Assembly: GCA_035581425.1 (NCBI GenBank)
Contig: DATJVP010000127.1
Coordinates: 1-33,081, forward strand
DNA: 33,081 bases
Direction: 5' to 3'
DNA from: DASZHJ01 sp035581425
GTDB lineage: Bacteria > Pseudomonadota > Alphaproteobacteria > ATCC43930 > CGMCC-115725
Of the stretch, positions 6,323 to 14,623 are shown in pieces (the first letter of the stretch is position 1; each line of letters begins with the position of its first letter). The translations under genes were made by a program, and so were the position numbers. A model generated the notes under the pieces. That model had not been told where the DNA came from and made no database searches. It was given only the letters and a program-made list of their open reading frames with translations.

Positions 6323-7258
6323 ATGCGGGCGATCAGTGTCAAGGCAGGCGATGGCGGGGTGAGCGACTACGGGGCGGACTCGCTTTCGAGCCCGTCCCAC
6401 CGCCTCCGCGCCTTCGTCCGACAACATGGCCCGAGGCTTGGCTGGGCCGTCGTCTCGATCGGATTCTTCACGGCGATTTGGGAACTGCTCTGGTATTTCG
6501 GCATAGCCGACCAGCGGCTGCTCCCGCCGCCGCATATTTTCCTCGGCGACATCGCGGGCCAGGCCAAGAACTTCAACACCGCCAAGCGCTGGGAGATCGG
6601 CGTCGATCCGAATGCCGGCCCGAGCCCCTTCGGCGCCGTTGTCATCACCATGCTCTCCTCGACGATGCGCGTGCTCGCGGGCCTCGCTTGCGCCGCCGTG
6701 ACGAGCCTCATCCTCGGCATCGCCATCCGCTACAACGCGCTCTTCGAGAAGCTTACGCTCCCGACGGTGACGTTGCTCGCGCCGGTCTCGCCGGTCGCGT
6801 GGCTGCCGGTCGCGATCTTCCTCTTCGGGATCGGCAACGGGCCCGCGATCTTCATGGTGTTCATTGCGCTCTTCTTCACGATGACGCTCGCGACGATCAC
6901 GCAGATCGACTCCGTCAACCGCAACTACATCAACGTCGCCCGCACCATGGGCGCGACCAAGCGGCAGATCTATACGCGCGTGATTCTGCCGGCGATCCTT
7001 CCGGGCCTGCTCGTGGTGCTGCGGCTCAATCTCTTTGGCGCCTGGATGGTGGTGCTCGTGGCCGAGGCGACCGGCGTCGGCTACGGGCTCGGGCAGATCA
7101 TCTCCATGGCCCGCAACACCTTCAATCCGGGCCTCGTGTTCTTCACCATCGTGATCATCGGCGTTCTCGGCTTCTCCTTCGATTTTGCGATGCGGCTCCT
7201 GCAGCGCCGTGTGCTCTATTGGGTGCCGAAGGGCCAAGGACCCCTCACCGGTGGCTAA
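6323..7258 (+). CDS. ABC transporter permease (SsuC/TauC family)
   Basis: A 311-residue inner-membrane protein. Hydrophobic segments include GWAVVSIGFFTAIWELLWYF near the N-terminus, MRVLAGLACAAVTSLILGIA, a pair around VAWLPVAIFLFGIGNGPAIF and MVFIALFFTMTLATI, and a last one at LVFFTIVIIGVLGFSFDFAM. The cytoplasmic EAA loop that docks on the ATPase is visible as NVARTMGATKRQIYTRVILP. Between the first two membrane segments there is a hydrophilic stretch of about 45 residues, longer than in many SsuC proteins. The gene begins 4 bases after the binding-protein stop and its end overlaps the ATPase start by 8 bases, so the three form one importer. Confidence 0.93.
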   Translation: MRAISVKAGDGGVSDYGADSLSSPSHRLRAFVRQHGPRLGWAVVSIGFFTAIWELLWYFGIADQRLLPPPHIFLGDIAGQAKNFNTAKRWEIGVDPNAGPSPFGAVVITMLSSTMRVLAGLACAAVTSLILGIAIRYNALFEKLTLPTVTLLAPVSPVAWLPVAIFLFGIGNGPAIFMVFIALFFTMTLATITQIDSVNRNYINVARTMGATKRQIYTRVILPAILPGLLVVLRLNLFGAWMVVLVAEATGVGYGLGQIISMARNTFNPGLVFFTIVIIGVLGFSFDFAMRLLQRRVLYWVPKGQGPLTGG

Positions 7259-8075
7259 GGCGAGGCGGCCCGTCAGCTCCAAGAGCGCGGTTGCCTGCCG
7301 CGGCGCGGGCAAAGTCTGGGCGGCGGGCACCGAGCGCGCGCATGTGGCGCTGCAGGACGTCGATCTCGACATCGCGGCGGGCGAATTCGTCGTCCTCCTC
7401 GGGCCCTCCGGCTGCGGCAAGAGCACGCTCCTCTACCTGATCGCCGGGCTCGAATTGCCGACCTCTGGCGAGATCTACGCGCAAGGCGAGCTGATCGAGG
7501 GACCCGCTCCCGACCGGAGCCTCATCTTCCAGGAGACCTCGCTCTTCCCGTGGCTTACCGTCTGGCAGAACGTGAGCTTCGGCCTCTCGATCCGTGGCCT
7601 TTCCGCTGCGGAACGCATGAAAGTCGCACGCGAGGTGCTGGCGCGCGTCGGCCTTTCCGACGCCTTCCACAAGCGCCCGGACGAGCTCTCCGGCGGCATG
7701 CGCCAGCGCGTCGCGGTCGCGCGCTCGCTCGCGATGCAGCCGAAGGTCCTGCTGATGGACGAGCCCTTCGCCGCGCTCGACGTGCAAACGAGGGCGAAAA
7801 TGCAGGGCTTTCTTCTGGACGTCTGGACCGCAAGCGACGCTTCGGTGCTGTTCGTGACGCATCACATCGACGAAGCCATCGCGCTTGCCGACCGCGTCGT
7901 TGTGTTCACGGCACGGCCCGGGCGGATCAAGGCGATTGTGCCGATCGAGCAGCCGCGGCCGCGTGACCTGACCGCGCCGGCGCTGCTGCAACTTCGCGTC
8001 GAGCTCACCAAGCTCCTGCAGGACGAGGTCGACCGGGCCTTCGCGGAGCAGGAGAGCGCCGCCGCTGCAGAATGA
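7251..8075 (+). CDS. ABC transporter ATP-binding protein (SsuB/TauB family)
   Basis: A 274-residue ATPase that energises the permease encoded just upstream. All core motifs are present: Walker A GPSGCGKST at residues 51-59, Q-loop FQETSLFPWLTVWQNV, signature LSGGMRQRVAVARSLA, Walker B VLLMDEPFAALD and H-loop FVTHHIDEAI. The FPWLTVWQNVSFGL and TARPGRI segments are typical of the nitrate/sulfonate/taurine importer group. I chose GTG 7251, which overlaps the permease stop by 8 bases, as it gives the usual length before the first beta strand; the open frame further upstream lies inside the permease gene. Confidence 0.93.
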   Translation: MAKARRPVSSKSAVACRGAGKVWAAGTERAHVALQDVDLDIAAGEFVVLLGPSGCGKSTLLYLIAGLELPTSGEIYAQGELIEGPAPDRSLIFQETSLFPWLTVWQNVSFGLSIRGLSAAERMKVAREVLARVGLSDAFHKRPDELSGGMRQRVAVARSLAMQPKVLLMDEPFAALDVQTRAKMQGFLLDVWTASDASVLFVTHHIDEAIALADRVVVFTARPGRIKAIVPIEQPRPRDLTAPALLQLRVELTKLLQDEVDRAFAEQESAAAAE

Positions 8076-8097
8076 TCGGCGTGGAGGAGAGCCGCAG

Positions 8098-9639
8098 GTG
8101 AAGGCTTCACTGGTTCGCGGCAAATGGGTGATCGCGCGTGCGCTCGACCGTCACCGATGCGAGCAGATCGAGGACGGCGCGGTGCTGCAGCGCGACGGCG
8201 TCATTGCAGCCGTCGGACCCTTTGCGGAACTGCAGCGGGCGAATCCGGAGGTGCCGGTCGTAGGCAGCGGCGAGGAAGTGCTGCTGCCGGGCTTCATCAA
8301 CGCCCATCACCACATCGGCCTCTCGCCGATACAGCTCGGGATCTCCGACACGACGTTGGAGCTCTGGTTCGCGACCAGCATCGCGATGCGCGATCGCCTC
8401 CTCTACTGGGACACGCTCTATGCCGCTCTGGAGATGGTGGCGGCTGGCACTACGACCGTGCAGAATCTCCATGGCTGGATACCCGGTGACAGGCAGCAGA
8501 CGGAAGCAGAGGCCGCGTCCATCATCCGCGCCTATGAGGACATCGGGATGCGCGTCTCGTACTGCTACGCGCTTCGCGAACAGAACCATCTCGTCTATGA
8601 AGAAAACGACCGGTTCCTCGAGCGCGTGCCGGCGTCGTCTCGGCCGCTGCTCGCAAAGTACTTCTCCGGCTTCCGTATGCCCGCGGCGGAGACGATAGCG
8701 CTTTTCGAGCAGCTCTTCGCGGAGCACCGCGGCAAGGACCGCGTCAAGATCCAACTCGCGCCCTCGAACCAGCAATGGTGCTCCGACGAGGGCTTGACCC
8801 TGCTTGCGAAGACAGCGGAAAAATACGGCGTCCCCGTCCACGTCCATCTGCTCGAGACGCCCTATCAGAAGGAATATGCGAAACGCCGGGGCAATGGCGC
8901 GACGGCGGTCGATTATCTCGAGCGCTTCGGCTTGCTGGGTCCGCAGACCACGCTCGGTCATGCCGTGTGGCTGACAGAGAACGACATCGACAAGCTCGCC
9001 GCGACGGGCACGAGCGTCTGCCACAACATCAGCTCCAACCTGCGGCTGCGCAGCGGGATCATGCCGCTCAATCGCCTGGAGGAGCGCGGCGTCAACACCG
9101 CGATCGGCCTCGACGACGTCGGCATCAACGACGATCAGGACATATTGCAGGAGATGCGCCTCGTCTTACGCGTCCATCGTGAGCCCGGCATGGACGATCG
9201 CGTGCCCACCATCCCACAGGTCTTCCGCATGGCCACCAGCGGCGGCGCCAAGACCACCCCCTGGGGCACGGCGATCGGGACGCTCGAGCCGGGAAAGGCC
9301 GCCGACATGGTCTTGCTCGATTGGCGGCAGGTCGCCTATCCCTATCTCGACGCTGAGACGCCGGTTCTCGATGCTGTGATCCAGCGCGCGAAAATGGGTG
9401 GGGTGCGGACGGTCATGGTTGCCGGCGAGATCCTCTACAAGGATGGCCGCTTCACGCGCGTCGACCGGGATGCGGCGCTGCGCACGATCTCGGAGATCCT
9501 GAAACGACCCCTGAGTGCGGAAGAGGACGAGCGGCGCCTGCTCGCGCCCGCCATCTATCCCTGGGTCAAGGGCTTCTACGACGGCTATCTCGACATCAAT
9601 GCGCTTCAGCCGTTCTATCGGCAGAACTCGCTGAGGTGA
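8098..9639 (+). CDS. Metal-dependent amidohydrolase, ATZ/TRZ-deaminase type (copy 1)
   Basis: A 513-residue member of the amidohydrolase superfamily, closest in layout to the AtzB/TrzN/8-oxoguanine deaminase group that hydrolyses amino or other leaving groups from nitrogen heterocycles. The mononuclear-metal ligands are visible: HxH in NAHHHIGL (His70, His72), His250 in VPVHVHLLET, His288 in LGHAVWL and Asp339 in GLDDVGIND. The composite beta-sandwich domain ends with GTLEPGKAADMVLLDW. It starts at GTG 8098 after a GGAGGAG site, 22 bases behind the transporter ATPase. The neighbouring gene is a close paralogue. Context suggests it acts on the imported compound, probably first by deamination. 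The substrate cannot be named from sequence. Confidence 0.88.
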   Translation: MKASLVRGKWVIARALDRHRCEQIEDGAVLQRDGVIAAVGPFAELQRANPEVPVVGSGEEVLLPGFINAHHHIGLSPIQLGISDTTLELWFATSIAMRDRLLYWDTLYAALEMVAAGTTTVQNLHGWIPGDRQQTEAEAASIIRAYEDIGMRVSYCYALREQNHLVYEENDRFLERVPASSRPLLAKYFSGFRMPAAETIALFEQLFAEHRGKDRVKIQLAPSNQQWCSDEGLTLLAKTAEKYGVPVHVHLLETPYQKEYAKRRGNGATAVDYLERFGLLGPQTTLGHAVWLTENDIDKLAATGTSVCHNISSNLRLRSGIMPLNRLEERGVNTAIGLDDVGINDDQDILQEMRLVLRVHREPGMDDRVPTIPQVFRMATSGGAKTTPWGTAIGTLEPGKAADMVLLDWRQVAYPYLDAETPVLDAVIQRAKMGGVRTVMVAGEILYKDGRFTRVDRDAALRTISEILKRPLSAEEDERRLLAPAIYPWVKGFYDGYLDINALQPFYRQNSLR

Positions 9640-9699
9640 ACGCCGTACACGACACCGCCGCTGTCGACCGCTGACGGCAGAATTCGAAGGGGGAGACCA

Positions 9700-11238
9700 G
9701 TGTCATACTCAATCGTACGCGGAAAGCACGTCATCTCGCGCGCCATCGATCGCCACCGCTGGGAGCAGATCGACGACGGCGCGGTGGTGCAGCGCGACGG
9801 CATCATCACCGCGATCGGTCAGTTCGCGGAATTGCAGCGCGCCAATCCCGACGCGATCGTCATCGGTAGCGGCGAGCAGGTGCTGCTGCCGGGCTTCGTC
9901 AATGGACACCATCACATCGGCCTGACGCCGGTGCAGTTGGGATCGCCGGACATGCCGCTCGAGCTCTGGTTCGCGACGCGCCTGGTGACACGCGAGCTCG
10001 ATCTCTATCTCGACACTCTTTATTCGGCCTTCGAGATGATCGCCTCAGGCATCACGACCGTGCAGCACATTCACGGCTGGATGCCCGGAAAGCTCGCGGA
10101 GGTCGAGGAGCGTTCGGAATCGGTGATCCGCGCCTACGAAGATATCGGGATGCGCGTCTCCTACTGCTTTGCGCTCCGCGACCAGAACCATCTGGTTTAC
10201 GAGGCGAACGAGCAGTTCCTGAAGCGCGTTCCCGAGGATCTCCGGCCCGCGCTCGCAAAGCATTTCGCCCGGTTCCAGCTTTCGGCGAAGGATGGCATCG
10301 ATCTCTTCGAGCATCTCTTTGGCAAGCACCACAACAAAGAGCGCGTGAAGATCCAACTGGCGCCCGCCAATCTGCACTGGTGCTCGGATGCGGCGCTGAC
10401 GATGCTCGCGGAGTGCTCGGAAAAGCGCGATGTGCCGCTCCACATGCACCTGGTCGAGACCGCCTATCAGAAGGAGTATGCGCACCGTCGCGGCGGCGGC
10501 ACGGCAGTCGATTACATCGAGCGCTTCGGCCTTCTGGGCTCGAAGCTCACGCTCGGGCATGGCGTCTGGCTCTCCGAGGGCGATCTCGAGAAGCTCGCGG
10601 CGACGGGTAGCAATATCTGCCACAATTGCAGCTCGAACTTCCGCCTGCGCAGCGGCGTGGCGCCGCTCAACCGCTTCGAGTCGAAGGGCATCAATACCGC
10701 GATCGGCCTCGACGAAGCCGGAATCAACGACGACCGCGACATGCTGCAGGAAATGCGCATGGTCCTGCGCGCCCACCGCGAGCCCGGGATGGACGATCGT
10801 GTCCCGACCATGGCGCAGGTCCTGCGCATGGCGACCGTCGGCGGCGCCAAGACCACGGCTTTCGGCGCGCGCCTCGGGACGCTTGAGGTCGGCAAAGGCG
10901 CGGACATGGTGCTGATCGACTGGAAGCAGATCGCCTACCCCTATCTCGACGCCGAGATGCCCGTACTCGATGCCGTCTTGCAGCGCGCGAAGGTCGAGGG
11001 CGTCAAGACGGTGATCGCAGCCGGCGAAATCCTTTACCGGGATGGCAAGTTCACACGCGTCGACCGGGATGCGGCGCTGCGCCAGCTTTCCGATCTCCTG
11101 GAGCGGCCACTAAACCCAGACGAGATAGAGCGGCGACGACTCTCCAAGGCGATCCTGCCGCACGTGAAAGCCTTCTATGAGGGCTACTACGATCCCGCGG
11201 CGCATGTACCCTACTACCGGCAGAGCGCACGGAACTGA
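9700..11238 (+). CDS. Metal-dependent amidohydrolase, ATZ/TRZ-deaminase type (copy 2)
   Basis: A 512-residue paralogue of the preceding gene, collinear with it over the whole length with almost no gaps and roughly two-thirds identical by eye (for example both contain IRAYEDIGMRVSYC and the QNHLVYE segment). Metal ligands are conserved: His70/His72 in NGHHHIGL, the LHMHLVET histidine, LGHGVWL and GLDEAGIND. Differences near the active site include GLDEAG against GLDDVG, LAPANLHWCSD against LAPSNQQWCSD, and HIHGWMPGKL against NLHGWIPGDR, which suggests distinct but related substrates or successive steps. Start is GTG 9700 with GGGGGAG seven bases upstream. The 60-base gap before it shows no promoter I can support. 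Tandem duplication followed by divergence is the likely origin. Confidence 0.88.
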   Translation: MSYSIVRGKHVISRAIDRHRWEQIDDGAVVQRDGIITAIGQFAELQRANPDAIVIGSGEQVLLPGFVNGHHHIGLTPVQLGSPDMPLELWFATRLVTRELDLYLDTLYSAFEMIASGITTVQHIHGWMPGKLAEVEERSESVIRAYEDIGMRVSYCFALRDQNHLVYEANEQFLKRVPEDLRPALAKHFARFQLSAKDGIDLFEHLFGKHHNKERVKIQLAPANLHWCSDAALTMLAECSEKRDVPLHMHLVETAYQKEYAHRRGGGTAVDYIERFGLLGSKLTLGHGVWLSEGDLEKLAATGSNICHNCSSNFRLRSGVAPLNRFESKGINTAIGLDEAGINDDRDMLQEMRMVLRAHREPGMDDRVPTMAQVLRMATVGGAKTTAFGARLGTLEVGKGADMVLIDWKQIAYPYLDAEMPVLDAVLQRAKVEGVKTVIAAGEILYRDGKFTRVDRDAALRQLSDLLERPLNPDEIERRRLSKAILPHVKAFYEGYYDPAAHVPYYRQSARN

Positions 11239-11251
11239 CGGGGTCTTCGAG

Positions 11252-12133
11252 GTGAAGCGGATTTGGCGCGTCGCCGCGATCCAGCTTCCGGGCTGCGGCT
11301 CGGAGCCTGGGGCGAATCTTGCCGTCGCCGCGAGCTATCTTCGGCAGGCCGCGAGGGCTGGCGCCGATCTCGCGGTGTTGCCGGAGCTTGCGACGGTGCC
11401 CTATTTCGGCGCCGAGCCTCCCGGCCGATTCCGGCATCTGTCGGAGCCGATTGGTGGTAAGTCGGTCGCGACCTTCGCGCGATTATGCGGGGAAACTGGC
11501 ATTGCCGCCGTTTTCCCCTTCTACGAACGGGATTCCCGAAGCGGCGAGTACCACAACAGCCTCGTCGTCATAGGGCGCGACGGGAAGCTGGTGCCGATGC
11601 GATGCCGGCGCGGCGAGCGCGCTCAATTCCGTAAGCTGCACCTTGCCACGGGCGAGGGGCTCGACGAGGCGCAGCACTTCGCGCGCGGAGGCGACCTCGG
11701 TATCTTCGCCCTCGATGGTCTCGGCCTCGGCTGCCTCATTTGTTACGACCGGCGCTTCCCCGAATGCTGGCGCGAGCTTCGCGCCTTAGGTGCGCTCGTC
11801 GTTGCGGTGCCCATCGCGGGTGAGGGCGGGGACACCATAGATTTTTTTCTCGGCGAGCTCCGCACGCATGCGCGCGAGAACGGGGTCGCCGTCATCGCCG
11901 CGAACAAGGTCGGGTCCGAATATCCCGGCAGCATGACGGTCGCGAATTACGGCGAGAGCTGCGTCGTCTCCGCAACGGGAGACTTGATCGCGCGGCGCAC
12001 CGCGGCCGAAGGGCCGGGACTCGTGCTTGCCGAAATCGACCTCGAGGAGATACTGCGCACGCGCGCCCGGCTCCGCTATTTCGAGCAGCGCCGGCTCGAC
12101 CTCTTCGCCGGCCCGATGCCCACCGAAGTTTGA
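11252..12133 (+). CDS. Nitrilase-superfamily carbon-nitrogen hydrolase (carbamoyl hydrolase-like)
   Basis: A 293-residue member of the nitrilase superfamily, which hydrolyses amides, N-carbamoyl compounds or nitriles through a Glu-Lys-Cys triad. The triad is visible: Glu45 in VLPELAT, Lys128 in FRKLHL and Cys164 in LICYDRRFPE. The CYDRRFPECWREL and ALGALVVAVP segments resemble N-carbamoylputrescine amidases and N-carbamoyl-D-amino-acid hydrolases. The next gene is a dihydropyrimidinase/hydantoinase, so conversion of an N-carbamoyl product into an amino acid, ammonia and CO2 is the obvious proposal. I start it at GTG 11252, 13 bases after the previous stop, since this aligns with the usual beginning of the family (WRVAAIQLP); an earlier in-frame ATG lies within the preceding gene. 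Ribosome-binding site is weak. Confidence 0.88.
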   Translation: MKRIWRVAAIQLPGCGSEPGANLAVAASYLRQAARAGADLAVLPELATVPYFGAEPPGRFRHLSEPIGGKSVATFARLCGETGIAAVFPFYERDSRSGEYHNSLVVIGRDGKLVPMRCRRGERAQFRKLHLATGEGLDEAQHFARGGDLGIFALDGLGLGCLICYDRRFPECWRELRALGALVVAVPIAGEGGDTIDFFLGELRTHARENGVAVIAANKVGSEYPGSMTVANYGESCVVSATGDLIARRTAAEGPGLVLAEIDLEEILRTRARLRYFEQRRLDLFAGPMPTEV

Positions 12134-12159
12134 CTGGCGCCACCATCGAGGAACAGAGC

Positions 12160-13602
12160 ATGCCCGACTTCGACCTCGTCATCCGGAATGGCACGATCGC
12201 GACGGCAGCGGACGTGTTTCGGGCCGATCTCGGCATCGTCGGCGGCCGGATCGCCGCGATCGCGGCGCGACTCCCCTCGGGCGCGCGCGAAATCGACGCG
12301 AGCGGGCGCCTGGTGCTGCCGGGCGGCGTCGATGCGCATTGCCACATCGATCAGCCCTCGGCGACCGGCGCCGTCTGTGCCGACGATTTCCGTAGCGGCT
12401 CGATCTCTGCAGCCTGCGGCGGCACGACCACGATCATCCCCTTTGCGGCGCAGCTGAAGGGGCAGTCGCTGCGGGCGGCGGTCGAGGATTATCACCGCCG
12501 CGCCGAGGGGAAGTCCGTCGTCGATTACGCCTTTCATCTGATCATCTCGGACCCGACTGAGCAGGTCTTGGGCCAGGAGCTGCCGGCGCTGATCCGCGAC
12601 GGCTGTACCTCCTTCAAGATCTACATGACCTACGACGATCTGAAGCTCGACGACCGCCAGACGATCGAGGTGCTGGCGACGGCGCGGCGCGAAGGCGCCA
12701 TGGTGATGGTGCACGCGGAGAACAGTGATGTCATCGGCTGGCTCACCGAGCGGCTCGAATCCGCCGGCAAGATCGCGCCGCGCTATCACGCGACCTCGCG
12801 GCCGATGCCGGTCGAGCGCGAGGCGACGCACCGAGCGATCAGCCTTGCGGAGATCGTCGGCGTGCCGATCCTCCTGGTCCACGTCTCCGGCCGCGAAGCG
12901 ATCGACCAGATCCGCTGGGCGCAGGGCAGGGGGCTCCGCATTTACGCGGAGACTTGCCCTCAATACCTCTTCCTCACCGAGGATGATCTCGACAAGCCCG
13001 GCTTCGAGGGCGCGAAATGCGTCTGCAGTCCGCCGCCGCGCGATAAGGCGAACCAGGCCGTCGTCTGGGAAGCGCTGCGCGGGGGAGTCTTCCAGGTGTT
13101 GTCCTCGGACCATTCTCCGACCCGCTACAACGACCCCAAGGGCAAGATGCTGCGCGGTACGCAAGCCTCGTTCCGGCACATCCCGAACGGCGTGCCCGGG
13201 ATCGAGACGCGGATGCCGCTCTTTTTCTCCGGGGGGGTGAGCGAGGGGCGGATCGATCTCACGCGCTTCGTCGCGCTCACCGCCACCGAGCCCGCGCGGC
13301 TCTACGGGCTTTACCCGCGCAAGGGCACGATTGCGATCGGCAGCGACGCTGACCTCGTACTCTGGGATCCCGAGCGCGAGGTCACCATCACCAATGGCAT
13401 CCTGCATCACGACGTCGACTACACGCCCTTCGAGGGGCAGCGGGTCAAGGGCTGGCCCGTGACTACGATCTCGCGCGGCGAGGTGATCGCTGAGGAGGGC
13501 AAACTCACGGCATCGCCGGGGCGCGGCACCTTCCTCAGATGCGACTTGCCGACGGCGGCACGAGAGCGGCTTCCGAGTGCCCTTCAGGAAGGGATCGCCT
13601 GA
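12160..13602 (+). CDS. Dihydropyrimidinase / hydantoinase
   Basis: A 480-residue cyclic amidohydrolase that opens dihydropyrimidine or hydantoin rings to N-carbamoyl amino acids. The binuclear zinc site is complete: His60 and His62 in DAHCHID, carboxylated Lys153 in TSFKIYMTYDD, His185 in VMVHAEN, His241 in LLVHVSG and Asp317 in SSDHSP. The stereo-gate tyrosine position is within MTYDD. Length matches bacterial D-hydantoinases. ATG 12160 follows a GAGGAA site; an alternative TTG at 12130 overlaps the previous stop but has no such site. It is the last gene of the transporter operon and pairs functionally with the carbamoyl hydrolase upstream. It ends 10 bases from the convergent alpha-E gene. 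Whether it prefers dihydropyrimidines, hydantoins or another cyclic amide is unknown. Confidence 0.93.
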   Translation: MPDFDLVIRNGTIATAADVFRADLGIVGGRIAAIAARLPSGAREIDASGRLVLPGGVDAHCHIDQPSATGAVCADDFRSGSISAACGGTTTIIPFAAQLKGQSLRAAVEDYHRRAEGKSVVDYAFHLIISDPTEQVLGQELPALIRDGCTSFKIYMTYDDLKLDDRQTIEVLATARREGAMVMVHAENSDVIGWLTERLESAGKIAPRYHATSRPMPVEREATHRAISLAEIVGVPILLVHVSGREAIDQIRWAQGRGLRIYAETCPQYLFLTEDDLDKPGFEGAKCVCSPPPRDKANQAVVWEALRGGVFQVLSSDHSPTRYNDPKGKMLRGTQASFRHIPNGVPGIETRMPLFFSGGVSEGRIDLTRFVALTATEPARLYGLYPRKGTIAIGSDADLVLWDPEREVTITNGILHHDVDYTPFEGQRVKGWPVTTISRGEVIAEEGKLTASPGRGTFLRCDLPTAARERLPSALQEGIA

Positions 13603-13612
13603 GCGGCGCCTT

Positions 13613-14623
13613 TCACTGCTGCTGCGACTGCTCCTGCGGGGTCTCCCAAAAGGCGCCAGCGATCTCCGCGTAGACGCGATTGAGCTGCTGCTGCACCCAA
13701 TCCAGGAACTCGTGCAGGCCGCTGCCAATGATCTGCTCGATCGATTGATCGATGAGGGCGGAGCGGAGCGCGTCGAAATGCTCGAGCGCCCGCGTCCCGC
13801 CGCGCAGGCCGTAGCGCACGCGAAGCTGGGTCAGATACCACTCGACCTGTTGCACGCAGAGGACGAGCGAGCGCGGGAAGGAGTTGTTGAGGAGGAGGAA
13901 GCCCACCACCGCCGTCGGCGTCATGCCGCGGGGGCAAACGCGGCGGAAGGCATGATAGCCCGCGCCCGCGCGCAGCAGCGCGTTCCACTGGCTCACGTCG
14001 AGCGCCGACCCCACGGCCTGCACCGAGGGGAGGAGTGTGTGATACTTGATGTCGACGAGCCGCGTGATCTGGTCAGCCCGCTCCAGGTACTTCCCCATCG
14101 CATAGAAGGACCAGCCCTGGTCGCGGAAGAAGGTCCCCTCCGTAATTCCCGAATGGAGCTGACAGGACTCCTTGAGTGCGGCGCAGAGGCTCGAGATGCG
14201 CCAGGGCGCGATGTCGCTCTCGCCGAGCTGCCGTACCCAGTTGTAGAAGACATTGATCTGCGACCACATCTCCGTCGAGATCAGCGGCCGCACCGTGCGG
14301 GCGTTTTCGTGCGCGCAGCCGATTGCGGCGGCGATCGAGGTGGGGTTGTCGCGGTCGAGCACATAGAAGCGCGAGATCGCTTCTGCTGTTGCCTGCGGGT
14401 ATTTCGCGAAAAACCGCTTCTCGTCGGCATTGATCTGGACGATCGAGAGCCAGTTCCGGGCGTCGCGGTCGTCGCGCGCAAAGGTCTCCGTCACGTCCAG
14501 GATGCGCGCGAGATTCTCGATCCGCTCCATGTAGCGCGCAAGCCAGACGATGCACGCGGCATAGCGCGAGAGCAGTCGGTCCGGGCGCGAAGAGAGGCTT
14601 TCGCTGCGCTCGCTGGCGCTCAT
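13613..14623 (-). CDS. Stand-alone alpha-E domain protein
   Basis: A 336-residue all-helical alpha-E domain protein (formerly DUF403). Characteristic segments are LLSRYAACIVWLARYMERIENLARIL near the N-terminus, RDQGWSFYAMGKYLERADQITRLVD in the middle and FLLLNNSFPRSLVLCV in the third quarter; the arginine/glutamate-rich helices repeat. The biochemical role is unknown; the domain almost always accompanies circularly permuted ATP-grasp enzymes and transglutaminases in predicted peptide-ligation operons. It starts with ATG 14623, overlapping the stop of the ATP-grasp gene as ATGA, so it is translationally coupled. The C-terminus is glutamine-rich (EQSQQQ). It is the last gene of the operon. Confidence 0.92.
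   Translation of the reverse strand: MSASERSESLSSRPDRLLSRYAACIVWLARYMERIENLARILDVTETFARDDRDARNWLSIVQINADEKRFFAKYPQATAEAISRFYVLDRDNPTSIAAAIGCAHENARTVRPLISTEMWSQINVFYNWVRQLGESDIAPWRISSLCAALKESCQLHSGITEGTFFRDQGWSFYAMGKYLERADQITRLVDIKYHTLLPSVQAVGSALDVSQWNALLRAGAGYHAFRRVCPRGMTPTAVVGFLLLNNSFPRSLVLCVQQVEWYLTQLRVRYGLRGGTRALEHFDALRSALIDQSIEQIIGSGLHEFLDWVQQQLNRVYAEIAGAFWETPQEQSQQQ

Noticed and set aside
6215..7426. A 400-codon minus-strand frame opposite the ABC permease
   Set aside because: Composition is His/Arg/Glu/Asp-rich and low in hydrophobic structure; it is the complement of a permease with all expected motifs.
13605..13657. 9-base inverted repeat GGCGCCTTT / AAAGGCGCC at the convergent ends of the dihydropyrimidinase and alpha-E genes
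   Set aside because: The 35-base spacer is long and one arm lies inside the alpha-E coding sequence, so I could not support a terminator here.
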